From PALSA-911 sp963743035 (lineage in GTDB: Bacteria > Pseudomonadota > Alphaproteobacteria > Acetobacterales > Acetobacteraceae): a stretch of 64,000 nt of DNA. Made by a program: the position numbers and the translations under genes. The notes under the pieces are model-generated. The model ran no database searches. It had not been told where the DNA came from and saw only the letters and a list, made by a program, of their open reading frames with translations. Of the stretch, positions 46,722 through 54,780 are shown one piece after another (position 1 is the first letter of the stretch; each line of letters opens with the position of its first letter). The DNA is taken from contig CAVUOB010000007.1 in assembly GCA_963743035.1 (NCBI GenBank), forward strand, positions 34,184 through 98,183, given 5' to 3'.

Positions 46722-48255
46722 TCAACGACGGTTTTCGCCGCGTCCGCCATTGCCGGCAGCGAAGCGCACCGCTTCCTCGGCGGCGCGGAACAGGGCGCGG
46801 GCCTTCTGGCGGGTTTCCTCGTACTCGGCCACCGGATCGCTGTCCGCCACCACGCCGCCGCCGGCCTGCACATGCATCGTGCCGTCCTTCACCAGGGCGG
46901 TGCGCAGGCCGATGCAGGTGTCCATGGTGCCGTTGGCGGCGAAGTAGCCGATGCAGCCGGCGTAGTAGGCGCGCCGCGTCGGCTCCAGCTCTTCGATGAT
47001 CTCCATGGCGCGGACCTTCGGCGCGCCGGTCAGCGTGCCGGCGGGGAAGCCGGCGACCAGCGCGTCCAGCGCGTCCAGCCCCTTGCGGATCCTGCCCTGC
47101 ACGGTCGAGGAGATATGCATGACATGGCTGAAGCGTTCGATGGCGAAGCTCTCCGTCACCTTCACGGTGCCGATCTCCGCTACCCGCCCGACATCGTTGC
47201 GGCCGAGGTCGAGCAGCATCAGGTGCTCCGCCCGCTCCTTCGGATCGCCGAGCAGGTCGGCTTCCAGCGCGCGGTCCTCCTCCACCGTCTCGCCCCGCTT
47301 GCGGGTGCCCGCGAGCGGGCGGATGGTCACGGTGTCGTCGCGCAGCCGGACCAGGATTTCCGGGGAGCTGCCGACGATGGCGAAGTTGTCGAAGTTCAGG
47401 AAGAACAGGAACGGCGCCGGGTTGATCCGCCGCAGCGCCCGGTACAGCGCGAAGGGCGGCAAGGCGAACGGCACCGAGAAGCGCTGGCTCGGCACGATCT
47501 GGAACGCGTCGCCGGCGGCGATGTACTCCTTCGCCCGCAGCACCGCCGAGATGAAACCCTCCTTGGTGAAGTTGGACGAAGGTGCCGGCAGCGGCGGCAG
47601 CGCCACCGGCGGGGCCGGGTGGGGGAGCGGGCGGTCGAGTGCCGCCTCGGCGGCCGCGATCGCAACCTGCGCCGCGTCCCACGCGGTCTCGGCCGAAACG
47701 TCCTCGCGCGGATGCACGGGGGCGGCGAGCGTGAGCTCGTCGTTCACGTTGTCGAAGATCGCGAACAGCGTGGGCCGCAGCATCACGCCGTCCGGCACGC
47801 CGAGATCATTGCGTGTTCTTGGACGGCAGCCGCTCCATCAGCCGGACCATGTCGTAGCCGAGATAGCCGACCAGGCCGCCAGCCATCGGCGGCAGGTTGT
47901 CCGGCAGGTCGAGCTGGGTCTCCGCGATCAGGGCGCGCAGGCTTTCCAGCGCCGGGCGGTCATCGGCGACGAAGGCATGCGGCGCGGAGCGGGCATGGCG
48001 GTTGACGTCCGCGCGCCCGTCCCGGCAGCGCCAGATCAGGTCCGGCTCCATGCCGATGATCGAATAGCGCCCGCGCGCGGCGCCGCCCTCGACGCTTTCC
48101 AGCAGGAACGCGTTGGGCCGGCCATGCGCCAGCTTCAGGAACGCCGCCACCGGCGTTTCCAGGTCGGCGACGCCCCGGCGCCAGACCAGGCTGCCCCGAC
48201 CGGCATCATAGGCGGCGCGGAAGGCGGCGAACCCTGGCGGGACGGACACGTTCAT
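46722..48255 (-). CDS. trpE: Anthranilate synthase component I TrpE (one frame break)
   Basis: About 510 residues in two frames. The first part (from 48255) runs MNVSVPPGFAAFRAAYDAGR through AFLLESVEGGAARGRYSIIG to GYLGYDMVRLMERLPSKNTQ-stop. The second part, in the next frame, resumes DLGVPDGVMLRPTLFAIFDN and has the chorismate-binding core IVGSSPEILVRL, IRPLAGTRKRGET, ERAEHLMLLDLGRNDVGRVA, FPAGTLTGAPKVRAMEIIEE and VQAGGGVVADSDP. Deleting one C at ~47811 joins them (SKNTNDLGVPD). Catalyses chorismate + glutamine to anthranilate. It is the only frame break in this well-behaved operon, so either an isolated sequence error or a genuine tryptophan auxotrophy lesion. Confidence 0.88.
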
Positions 48256-48288
48256 GGTCGGGCTTTCAATCTGTTCGATGTTGGAGGA

Positions 48289-50190
48289 TTAGGGTTGGAC
48301 GAAATTGTTCAGCAAGGCCTGGTTGACCTGCACACCGGCGCGCTGGCGCAGCGCGCCGGCGAAGGTCATCTCCAGATCGTCGCCGACCGAGCGGCTTAGG
48401 CCGTCGCGCACCTGGGTATAGCCGGCGGGATCGACCTTCGGATCGGGGCTCTTGATCTCCACCGGCTCGAACACGGTGAAGCCGGCGGGCGTCTCCACCA
48501 TGCTGGGCTCGCCCTTCTTCAGGTCGAACAGGCCGGCCGCCACTTCCGGCGCGACCTCGCCGGGGGCTGCGCGGCCGATCAGCGGCGTGCGGTGCACGCT
48601 GACCCCGGCCATCGTCGCGGCATCGGCGAAGGACTGGCCGCCCTGCAGCGCCGTCAGCATCTTCGCCGCCGCCTGCTCGGCGCGCTTGCGCACGGCGTCG
48701 CGAGAGACATCGGCGGCCACTGCCGCCTTCACCGCTTCGAACGGCTTCACCGCCGGCGGGGTGATGTCCTCGACATCCATGGCGTAATAGGCCGAGCCGC
48801 CGCCGGGCAGCGGCACTTCGGTCAGCCGCGGCGGATCGCCCTTGTTGGTCTGGAACGCCGCCGTGACCAGCGCGCTGCGCAGCGCGTCCTCGCCGGGGAT
48901 GGGGGCCGGCTCGCCTGCCAGGCTCTTGCCCTCGGCATCCAGCGTGCCCGAAATCGCGGCGGCGCCGAGGTCGCCCGGCAATTCGTCCAGTGAGGAGCCG
49001 CTGGCCAGGATGTTGTCGATCTTGTTGGCGCGGTCATAGATCAGGTCGGCGGATTTCTGCGCCACGACGCGGTCGCGCAGTTCGGACTTCAGCTGGTCGA
49101 AGTCCGGCTGCACGCCCGGCTCCACGTGGCTGACCCGCAGGACGTGCCAGCCGAGCGCGCTGTTGCCGGGATCGGGCACCGTGTCGGGGGGGGCGGCGAA
49201 TACCGCGCGGCCAAGCTCGGGGGAGGGGAATTCCGCCTCGGTCGCGTTCGCCAGCTCGACGCCGGAGCCGCCGGCGTCCTTGGCCTTCTGCTGCATCGCA
49301 TCCCAGTCCGCCCCGGCGCGCCAGTCGGCGGCCAGCGCCTTCGCCTTGGCTTCGTCCTGCACCAGGATCACCTGCACGCTGCGCCTGCCGGGTTTGGTGA
49401 GCGCGGCCTTGGAGCGGTCGAACTCGGCCTTCAGATCGTCGTCGCTGACCGGCACATCCTTTGCCAGCAACTTCGGCGACAGCAGCACTGCCTTGATCTT
49501 GCGATATTCCGGCGACGAATAGAGGTCGGGATGATTGTCGTACCAGCGCTGCAGCGCCGCCTCGTCAGGTGCTGGCAATGGCGGTGTGTCGGTCAGCGGG
49601 AACTCGGCCAGGTCGGCGGAGCGCTGCTCGTTCTGCTCGGCGAAGGCCTGCGCGATGAGCATTTCGGGGGCCGCCGCGCCGGCGCGCACCGCTTCCATGA
49701 GCTGCTTCTGGCCGAGATCGCCGCGCAGCAGCTCCAGGAAGCGCGGCTCGTTCAGGCCGTTGTTGCGCAGCGCCGCCTCGTAGGTGCTGCGGTCGAACTG
49801 GCCGGACGGGCCACGGAAGCCCGGCATGTCGTAGATCGTCTGGCGCAAGGCTTCCTCGGGCACCACCAGATGCAGCCGGGCGACCTCGCCGGCGATGGCG
49901 GTCTGGCTGATCACCCGGTCCAGCGCCTGGCGGGCCACGGCGCGCTTGATCTCGATCGAGGGGTCCTGCCCGGCCGGGAGCATGCGCGCCACCTGGGCCA
50001 TCTCGCGCCGATAGGCCTGGTCCAGCTCCGGCGGCTCGATCTCGCGCGAGCCGACCTTGGCGATCCAGGTGGAGGTGCCGACCATCCGCAGCACGTCGCC
50101 GATGCCCCAGAAGGCGAAGGACGCGACCAGGATGATGAAGAAGCCGCGGACAACCCAGGTGCCAAGATAGGCGCGGAAAGTGGAGATCAT
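48289..50190 (-). CDS. ppiD: Peptidylprolyl isomerase / periplasmic chaperone PpiD-like
   Basis: 633 residues. One N-terminal membrane anchor (WVVRGFFIILVASFAFWGIG), a SurA_N-like helical segment (VGSREIEPPELDQAYRREMA), a parvulin domain in the middle (SVQVILVQDEAKAKALAADW, ELGRAVFAAPPDTVPDPGNS, GWHVLRVSHVEPG) and a long C-terminal chaperone region ending LLNNFVQP. Assists folding of secreted and outer-membrane proteins at the periplasmic face. First gene upstream of trpE, in the order common to alphaproteobacteria, and divergent from tpiA. Confidence 0.87.
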   Translation of the reverse strand: MISTFRAYLGTWVVRGFFIILVASFAFWGIGDVLRMVGTSTWIAKVGSREIEPPELDQAYRREMAQVARMLPAGQDPSIEIKRAVARQALDRVISQTAIAGEVARLHLVVPEEALRQTIYDMPGFRGPSGQFDRSTYEAALRNNGLNEPRFLELLRGDLGQKQLMEAVRAGAAAPEMLIAQAFAEQNEQRSADLAEFPLTDTPPLPAPDEAALQRWYDNHPDLYSSPEYRKIKAVLLSPKLLAKDVPVSDDDLKAEFDRSKAALTKPGRRSVQVILVQDEAKAKALAADWRAGADWDAMQQKAKDAGGSGVELANATEAEFPSPELGRAVFAAPPDTVPDPGNSALGWHVLRVSHVEPGVQPDFDQLKSELRDRVVAQKSADLIYDRANKIDNILASGSSLDELPGDLGAAAISGTLDAEGKSLAGEPAPIPGEDALRSALVTAAFQTNKGDPPRLTEVPLPGGGSAYYAMDVEDITPPAVKPFEAVKAAVAADVSRDAVRKRAEQAAAKMLTALQGGQSFADAATMAGVSVHRTPLIGRAAPGEVAPEVAAGLFDLKKGEPSMVETPAGFTVFEPVEIKSPDPKVDPAGYTQVRDGLSRSVGDDLEMTFAGALRQRAGVQVNQALLNNFVQP

Positions 50191-50412
50191 CGACCAGTCC
50201 TGTACCTAAGCAAACCGATGTGGCAAGCAGATGGGCACGATTACGGGTTCCGCATACCCATGGCCAAGAAACGGGCTGTGCACGGCGTGGCCGGTGGCAG
50301 CGATCGGGCCGCACCATAGGGATGGCGCGGCGGCTTTGCCAGGGACTCCGTTTGGGTTAGGACCTCGGGTGCATGGCCGACAATTCCGGGGGCCAGTCGA
50401 AGGGGGAATAGG

Positions 50413-51147
50413 ATGCGTCAGCTGATCGCCGGCAACTGGAAGATGCACGGACTTTCGGAGCAGGCCAACGCGCTGGCCGCCGGCGTGCGCATGGGCGCCG
50501 AGGGATTGGCCTGCGACCTGCTGGTCTGCCCACCCTTCGTGCATGTCCAGACCGTTTCCTATCTGCTGCGCGGCTCCGCCGTCGCGGTCGGCGGGCAGGA
50601 TTGCCATGCCGCGCCGCAGGGCGCGCATACCGGCGATGTGTCGGCGCCGATGCTGGCCGATCTCGGCGCGGGCTTCGTCATCCTCGGCCATTCGGAGCGG
50701 CGGCAGAACCATGGCGAGACCGACGCGGCGGTGCTAGCGAAGACCCTGGCTGCAATGGCCGCCGGGCTGACGCCGATCGTCTGCGTGGGCGAAACCGAGG
50801 CCGAGCGCCTGGCCGGGCGGGAGACCGAGACGGTCGGCGCGCAACTGGCCGGCTCGCTGCCCGACGATTTCGCCGGCGTGGTCGCCTATGAGCCGGTCTG
50901 GGCCATCGGCACCGGCCGCACCCCGACCGAGGCGGACGTGGCGGCGATGCACGGTTTCATCCGCGCCGCCCTGGTCCGCCAGCTCGGTGACGCCGGCCAA
51001 AGGCTGCGCATCCTCTATGGCGGGTCGGTGAAGCCGTCCAACGCCGCGTCGCTGCTCGCGATCGCCGATGTCGGTGGCGCGCTGGTCGGCGGGGCCAGCC
51101 TGGTCGCGGAGGATTTCCTGGGCATCGCCCGGGCCGCGACGGCGTAG
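50413..51147 (+). CDS. tpiA: Triosephosphate isomerase
   Basis: 244 residues. MRQLIAGNWKMHGL (Asn and Lys), GFVILGHSERR (catalytic His), VVAYEPVWAIGTGRTPTEAD (catalytic Glu and flexible loop), LYGGSVKPSNA and GALVGGASL are all present. Interconverts dihydroxyacetone phosphate and glyceraldehyde-3-phosphate. RBS AGGGGGAATAGG. Often followed by secG/pyrG in related genomes; here a PEP-CTERM gene follows instead. Confidence 0.95.
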   Translation: MRQLIAGNWKMHGLSEQANALAAGVRMGAEGLACDLLVCPPFVHVQTVSYLLRGSAVAVGGQDCHAAPQGAHTGDVSAPMLADLGAGFVILGHSERRQNHGETDAAVLAKTLAAMAAGLTPIVCVGETEAERLAGRETETVGAQLAGSLPDDFAGVVAYEPVWAIGTGRTPTEADVAAMHGFIRAALVRQLGDAGQRLRILYGGSVKPSNAASLLAIADVGGALVGGASLVAEDFLGIARAATA

Positions 51148-51490
51148 CGGCCCCGGACTGACCCGGCGCCCCCTCCGGTGCCGGGCGGCTGCCGCCCGAA
51201 ACAATCCATGGTCATATTTATGAACAAGGCGTGAAATTTGCGTCTTCGTTATACCAATCACGTCGATCTTACTTCGTGCCTGCGATGAAGCGTCGCATCG
51301 TGAAACAGTCGGCAAGCCTGGGACGTGGAATCCCAAGGGGACCCGGAGAAGCATTGGGGCGCGCGTTGTTCTCCTGAAGCGCACCGGCATCTTCACAAAA
51401 CCGGATTTATTCTCGATACAAAAAAGGGAATGAAGACCATGCAGCGACGTGTATTCCGCAGAATCCGCCAAAAGATCGAAATACAGGAGC
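51148..51490 (+). other. Intergenic region between tpiA and the PEP-CTERM gene
   Basis: 343 bases. The first 50 contain two GC-rich inverted repeats (one is CGGGCGGC-T-GCCGCCCG) that may end tpiA transcription. From ~51200 it is less GC-rich, with GTTATACCAAT and a weak dyad around GCGATG...CGCATCG. An ATG at 51430 with AAAAAGGGA in front opens a frame that does not match the downstream protein. I see no RNA gene. Confidence 0.5.
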
Positions 51491-52459
51491 ATGCGCGCCC
51501 TGGCGTTGGGCACGGCCGGCCTGCTGGTTCTGGGGGCGGGCAACGCGCGGGCCTATGTCTATCAATCGATCGTCGACCCGCTCAATCCGACCTTTACCCA
51601 GGCGCTCGGCATCAACAATTCCAGTACGATCGTCGGCTACGGCAATGCCACGATCTTCAACGGCTTCCAGCTGGTCCTGCCGCCGGTGGCCGCCAACTTC
51701 ACGCGCCAGAACGTCCCGGGCGCGGACGGCGGCACCCAGGTGGTGGGGATCAGCGGCGCCGGCACGACGGTCGGTTTCTCGATCACCGGAGGTGTCACCA
51801 ACGGTTTCGCGCAGACCGGCGGGACCTTCACCACCGTCAACGCGCCGGGAACCGCGTTCAATCAGCTGCTCGGCATCAACAGGGCCGGCACGGTCGCGGC
51901 CGGGTATTCATCCACCGACCCCGCCGGCGCGACCTTGCAGCATGCGTTCACGGTCAGTGGCGGCCCGGGCTTCACGTCCCCCGTGTTCACCGACATCAAT
52001 GCGCTGCTGCCGGCGAACTTCAATAGCCAGGCGACCGGCGTGGACAATTCCGGCACCGTCGTGGGCTTCTATGTGTATGACGCGGCCGGGGATTTCTCCG
52101 CGTTCTCGGATACCGGCGGCGCGATCACCTCGTTCCAGGCATTCGGGTCCACCTCCACCCAGGCGCTCGGCATCAACAATCTTGGCGATATCGTCGGCGA
52201 CTACGTGGATGCCGGGGGCGTGATGCACGGCTTCGTCGATATCGCCGGCATGTTCTCCACGATCGATCCGCCCGGCTCGGCCGGCACCACGGCGAACGGG
52301 ATCAACGATCTCGGCCAGATCGTCGGGTTCGACCTCGTGGCCAACGGCGATACGATCGCCTTCGTGGCCGATGTCCCGGAACCGGCGGCACTGCTGGTGC
52401 TCGGCGTCGGGCTGGCCGGCGTGGCCGCTGTCCGCCGGCGCCGGCTGCCGGCGGCCTGA
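51491..52459 (+). CDS. HAF-repeat PEP-CTERM protein
   Basis: 322 residues from ATG 51491 with ACAGGAGC directly upstream. Signal peptide MRALALGTAGLLVLGAGNAR ending AYV. The mature part consists of ~45-residue repeats built on ALGINNSSTIVGYG / LLGINRAGTVAAGYSS / ATGVDNSGTVVGFY / ALGINNLGDIVGDYVDAGGV / ANGINDLGQIVGFD, the HAF/beta-propeller-like extracellular repeat. The C-terminus DVPEPAALLVLGVGLAGVAA with VRRRR is a PEP-CTERM sorting tag. Probably a surface or matrix protein; no enzymatic motif seen. An in-frame ATG at 51449 would add 14 charged residues before the signal peptide and is less likely. Confidence 0.8.
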   Translation: MRALALGTAGLLVLGAGNARAYVYQSIVDPLNPTFTQALGINNSSTIVGYGNATIFNGFQLVLPPVAANFTRQNVPGADGGTQVVGISGAGTTVGFSITGGVTNGFAQTGGTFTTVNAPGTAFNQLLGINRAGTVAAGYSSTDPAGATLQHAFTVSGGPGFTSPVFTDINALLPANFNSQATGVDNSGTVVGFYVYDAAGDFSAFSDTGGAITSFQAFGSTSTQALGINNLGDIVGDYVDAGGVMHGFVDIAGMFSTIDPPGSAGTTANGINDLGQIVGFDLVANGDTIAFVADVPEPAALLVLGVGLAGVAAVRRRRLPAA

Positions 52460-52480
52460 CCACAGGTTTCAGGCAACGGC

Positions 52481-52507
52481 TTCTTCAAGCAATGGGCGCT
52501 TGAAGAA
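52481..52507 (+). terminator. Hairpin after the HAF-repeat gene
   Basis: TTCTTCAAGC (52481-52490) and GCTTGAAGAA (52498-52507) form a perfect 10-bp stem with a 7-base loop, 22 bases after the stop. No T-run. Confidence 0.6.
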
Positions 52508-52517
52508 AGCCCGGTGC

Positions 52518-52531
52518 TTGACCTACATCAA
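52518..52531 (+). promoter_or_regulatory. FNR/FixK-like box
   Basis: TTGACCTACATCAA is an exact match to the alphaproteobacterial FNR/FixK consensus TTGAY-N4-RTCAA. It lies 75 bases upstream of ATG 52606 of the host-attachment family gene, right after the preceding hairpin. Confidence 0.7.
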
Positions 52532-52605
52532 GGCCGGTAGTGCTCCGGGCGTGGCAATGCATCCTGGCTGCCGGCCTGGACCGGCTTATCGCGAGGAGAT
52601 GTCCG

Positions 52606-53136
52606 ATGGCCCATACCCCCCAAGGCGATTTTCCCCACCGCAAATCGCTCGACCGGCTGTGGATCGTCGTCGCCGACGGCGGTAACGCGCGCGTCCTGGC
52701 GGTATCGGAGGACCGCAGCCGGATCGAGGTGATGCGGGAGATGACCTCCGCCAACCTGCACCTGAAGACGCATGACCTAATCAGCGATCGCGCCGGCCGC
52801 TCGTTCGAGAGCGCCTCGCCCACACGGCACGCGATCGCGCCCAGGCACGATCCGCATGTGGAGCAGAAGCACCATTTCATCCAGGCGCTGGCGGATGTGC
52901 TGGGGGAGGACGACCGGGCCGGTCTGTTCGACCAGCTAATCCTGATCGTCACCCCGGCCCAGGCCAAGGTGCTGCAGGAGGGACTCGACCCGCAGACCCG
53001 CGTGAAGGTGCGCGAGACCATCACCAAGGACCTGACCAAGGAGTCGCCGAACCATGTGTGGGAGCGGTTGATCGAGGCGGGACTGATGCCGCCACGCGCC
53101 GGCGCCCCCGGCAGCTACGGGGTGGAGACGCGCTGA
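52606..53136 (+). CDS. Host-attachment family protein (Host_attach/AtsE-like)
   Basis: 176 residues. The sequence LDRLWIVVADGGNARVLAVS, then LISDRAGRSFESASPTRHAI, EQKHHFIQALADVLGEDDRA, FDQLILIVTPAQAKVLQEGL and VKVRETITKDLTKESPNHVW is the standard Host_attach layout (Rossmann-like release-factor-fold relative). Despite the name, family members are soluble proteins often seen near stress or anaerobic genes, and their biochemical role is unclear. RBS GAGGAGA. The upstream FNR-like box suggests induction at low oxygen. Confidence 0.8.
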   Translation: MAHTPQGDFPHRKSLDRLWIVVADGGNARVLAVSEDRSRIEVMREMTSANLHLKTHDLISDRAGRSFESASPTRHAIAPRHDPHVEQKHHFIQALADVLGEDDRAGLFDQLILIVTPAQAKVLQEGLDPQTRVKVRETITKDLTKESPNHVWERLIEAGLMPPRAGAPGSYGVETR

Positions 53137-53178
53137 TCAGCGCTAAACGGGGCCAGCAATCGGCGGGGCGCCGGCGCG

Positions 53179-53588
53179 TCAGTTCTTCTGCAAGGACCAG
53201 TGCGCGGCGCAATGGGCCCCACCGACATCCGCCTCCAGCCGGCCGTCGCGGATCGTGCCTTTGAGACTGATCGGGTTGGGTGCGGACCCCCCTTTGCCGA
53301 ACTGCATGCCCTCCTCGTGGTCGATAAATGATCCGTCGCTGCCGACTGTCGCTTGCAGCATGACCTTGCCCCATTCGGTGCGGATGATGCCGTCCTTCAC
53401 CACCCGCCGGATATCGTCCCGATTAATATTCATGCAGTAACCGCTGTTGTTGTTCGCCGTTTCCCGCTGGGTTCCGATATAGGTGCCGTCGAACGCGCGG
53501 CGGCCAGCGCGGTGTTAGCCAGTGATGCCAGTAGCGGTGCCAGTGCGGGCAGCGCGCCCAGCAGCATCCGGCGCATGCGGCGTGTCAT
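53179..53588 (-). CDS. Small secreted protein, signal peptide separated by a frame break
   Basis: From ATG 53588 the sequence gives a signal peptide (MLLGALPALAPLLASLANTA, cut near LAA). The mature domain continues in another frame: FDGTYIGTQRETANNNSGYC, then MNINRDDIRRVVKDGIIRTE, ending GGAHCAAHWSLQKN. One base is missing near 53495 (GCCGCCGCGCG|TTCGAC); adding it gives ~136 residues. The FDGTY start and two Cys (GYC, AHC) match a type of small periplasmic protein seen in Acetobacteraceae-like genomes, function unknown. Without the repair only the 84-residue C-terminal part looks open, and it would have no export signal. Confidence 0.6.
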
Positions 53589-53913
53589 GTGCGTGCCTTC
53601 CCCTTGGCTTGTTCAACCGGAGGCCGGCCGGGCCTCGTGGCCGCAGACTATCCCTTTTATGACCGAATGCGCAACAATTGCGACCGGGGATTGCGACCGG
53701 GGCATGCCGGCGGAACGCCGCGCCGTTTGGCTTCGCCCTTGCCAATCGGGCCATTTCCCGCCATATCCCGCGCGCCGGTGGAAGGGTCCATCGGTAATTC
53801 ACACGCAGGGCGCCTTTCCCGCTGCAAGCAGCGGGTCCGGTGCCGACGCCCGGCGACGGGCAGGGGCCAGGCCCTGCGGAGGTTCAACCGGACGACAGGA
53901 AAGGAGCACGCCG
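53589..53913. other. Intergenic region and rpsB leader, with a 13-base tandem repeat
   Basis: 325 bases without a supported gene. ATTGCGACCGGGG occurs twice in tandem (53677-53689, 53690-53702). The last ~95 bases (from ~53820) are the probable 5' leader of rpsB, rich in short GC hairpins; r-protein leaders are often autoregulatory, but I cannot assign a known motif. GGAAAGGAG is the rpsB ribosome binding site. Confidence 0.5.
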
Positions 53914-54696
53914 ATGGCGATGCCCGATTTCACTCTGCGCCAGCTCTTGGAAGCCGGCGTTCACTTCGGCCACCACACGCGCCGCTGGAATCCGCGGATG
54001 GCGCCGTATCTGTTCGGCGTCCGCAACCAGGTCCACATCATCGACCTGCAGCAGACCGTGCCGATGCTGGACCGCGCGCTGCGCGCGGTGCGCGACGTCA
54101 CCGCCGCTGGCGGACGCGTGCTGTTCGTCGGCACCAAGCGCGCCGCGGCCGAGCATGTCGCGGATGCGGCCAAGCGCTGCGGGCAGTACTACGTCAACCA
54201 CCGCTGGCTCGGCGGCATGCTGACCAACTGGAAGACCATCACCGGCTCGATCAAGCGCCTGCGCCAGATCGACGAGATGCTGGCCGGCGACATCCAGGGC
54301 CTGACCAAGAAAGAGGTGCTGGACATCACCCGCGACCGCGAGAAGCTGGAGCGCGCGCTGGGCGGCATCAAGGAGATGGGCGGCCTGCCGGACATCCTGT
54401 TCATCATCGACACCAACAAGGAGAAGCTGGCGGTCGAGGAAGCCAACAAGCTCGGCATCCCCGTCGTCGCCGTGCTCGACAGCAACTCCGACCCCAGCGG
54501 CATCACCTACCCGATCCCCGGCAATGACGACGCGATCCGCGCCATCACGCTGTACTGCGACCTGGTCGCCGGCGCGGTGCTGGACGGCATCAGCGCCGAG
54601 ATGATGGCGAGCGGCCAGGACATCGGCGCCGCCGAGGACCTGCCGGTCGAGATGCTGCCCGAGGTTTCCGCCCCGGCCGAACAGCCGGGCGCCTGA
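53914..54696 (+). CDS. rpsB: 30S ribosomal protein S2
   Basis: 260 residues. FTLRQLLEAGVHFGHHTRRW, NPRMAPYLFGVRNQVHIIDL, RVLFVGTKRAAAEHVADAAK, VNHRWLGGMLTNWKTITGSI, PDILFIIDTNKEKLAVEEAN and PIPGNDDAIRAITLYCDL are the S2 blocks. Binds the 30S platform. ATG 53914 is chosen because of the strong RBS and S2 homology from residue 5; the upstream open frame is not coding. Confidence 0.95.
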   Translation: MAMPDFTLRQLLEAGVHFGHHTRRWNPRMAPYLFGVRNQVHIIDLQQTVPMLDRALRAVRDVTAAGGRVLFVGTKRAAAEHVADAAKRCGQYYVNHRWLGGMLTNWKTITGSIKRLRQIDEMLAGDIQGLTKKEVLDITRDREKLERALGGIKEMGGLPDILFIIDTNKEKLAVEEANKLGIPVVAVLDSNSDPSGITYPIPGNDDAIRAITLYCDLVAGAVLDGISAEMMASGQDIGAAEDLPVEMLPEVSAPAEQPGA

Positions 54697-54702
54697 GCCT
54701 GC

Positions 54703-54729
54703 GCGCCCGGACCGCGATGGTCCGGGCGC
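54703..54729 (+). terminator. Hairpin between rpsB and tsf (attenuator-like)
   Basis: Perfect 11-bp stem GCGCCCGGACC / GGTCCGGGCGC with loop GCGAT, 6 bases after rpsB, followed by ATTCTC. It could lower read-through into tsf or protect the rpsB mRNA end. Confidence 0.65.
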
Positions 54730-54780
54730 ATTCTCAATCGCCCGAATTCTTATTCGAATAGGCTAACAAGGGAGACCCCC

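Noticed and set aside
51430..52026. Frame starting at 51430 with a good RBS
   Set aside because: Its translation quickly becomes Arg/His/Gln-rich without homology, whereas the frame from 51491 has a signal peptide, HAF repeats and a PEP-CTERM tag.
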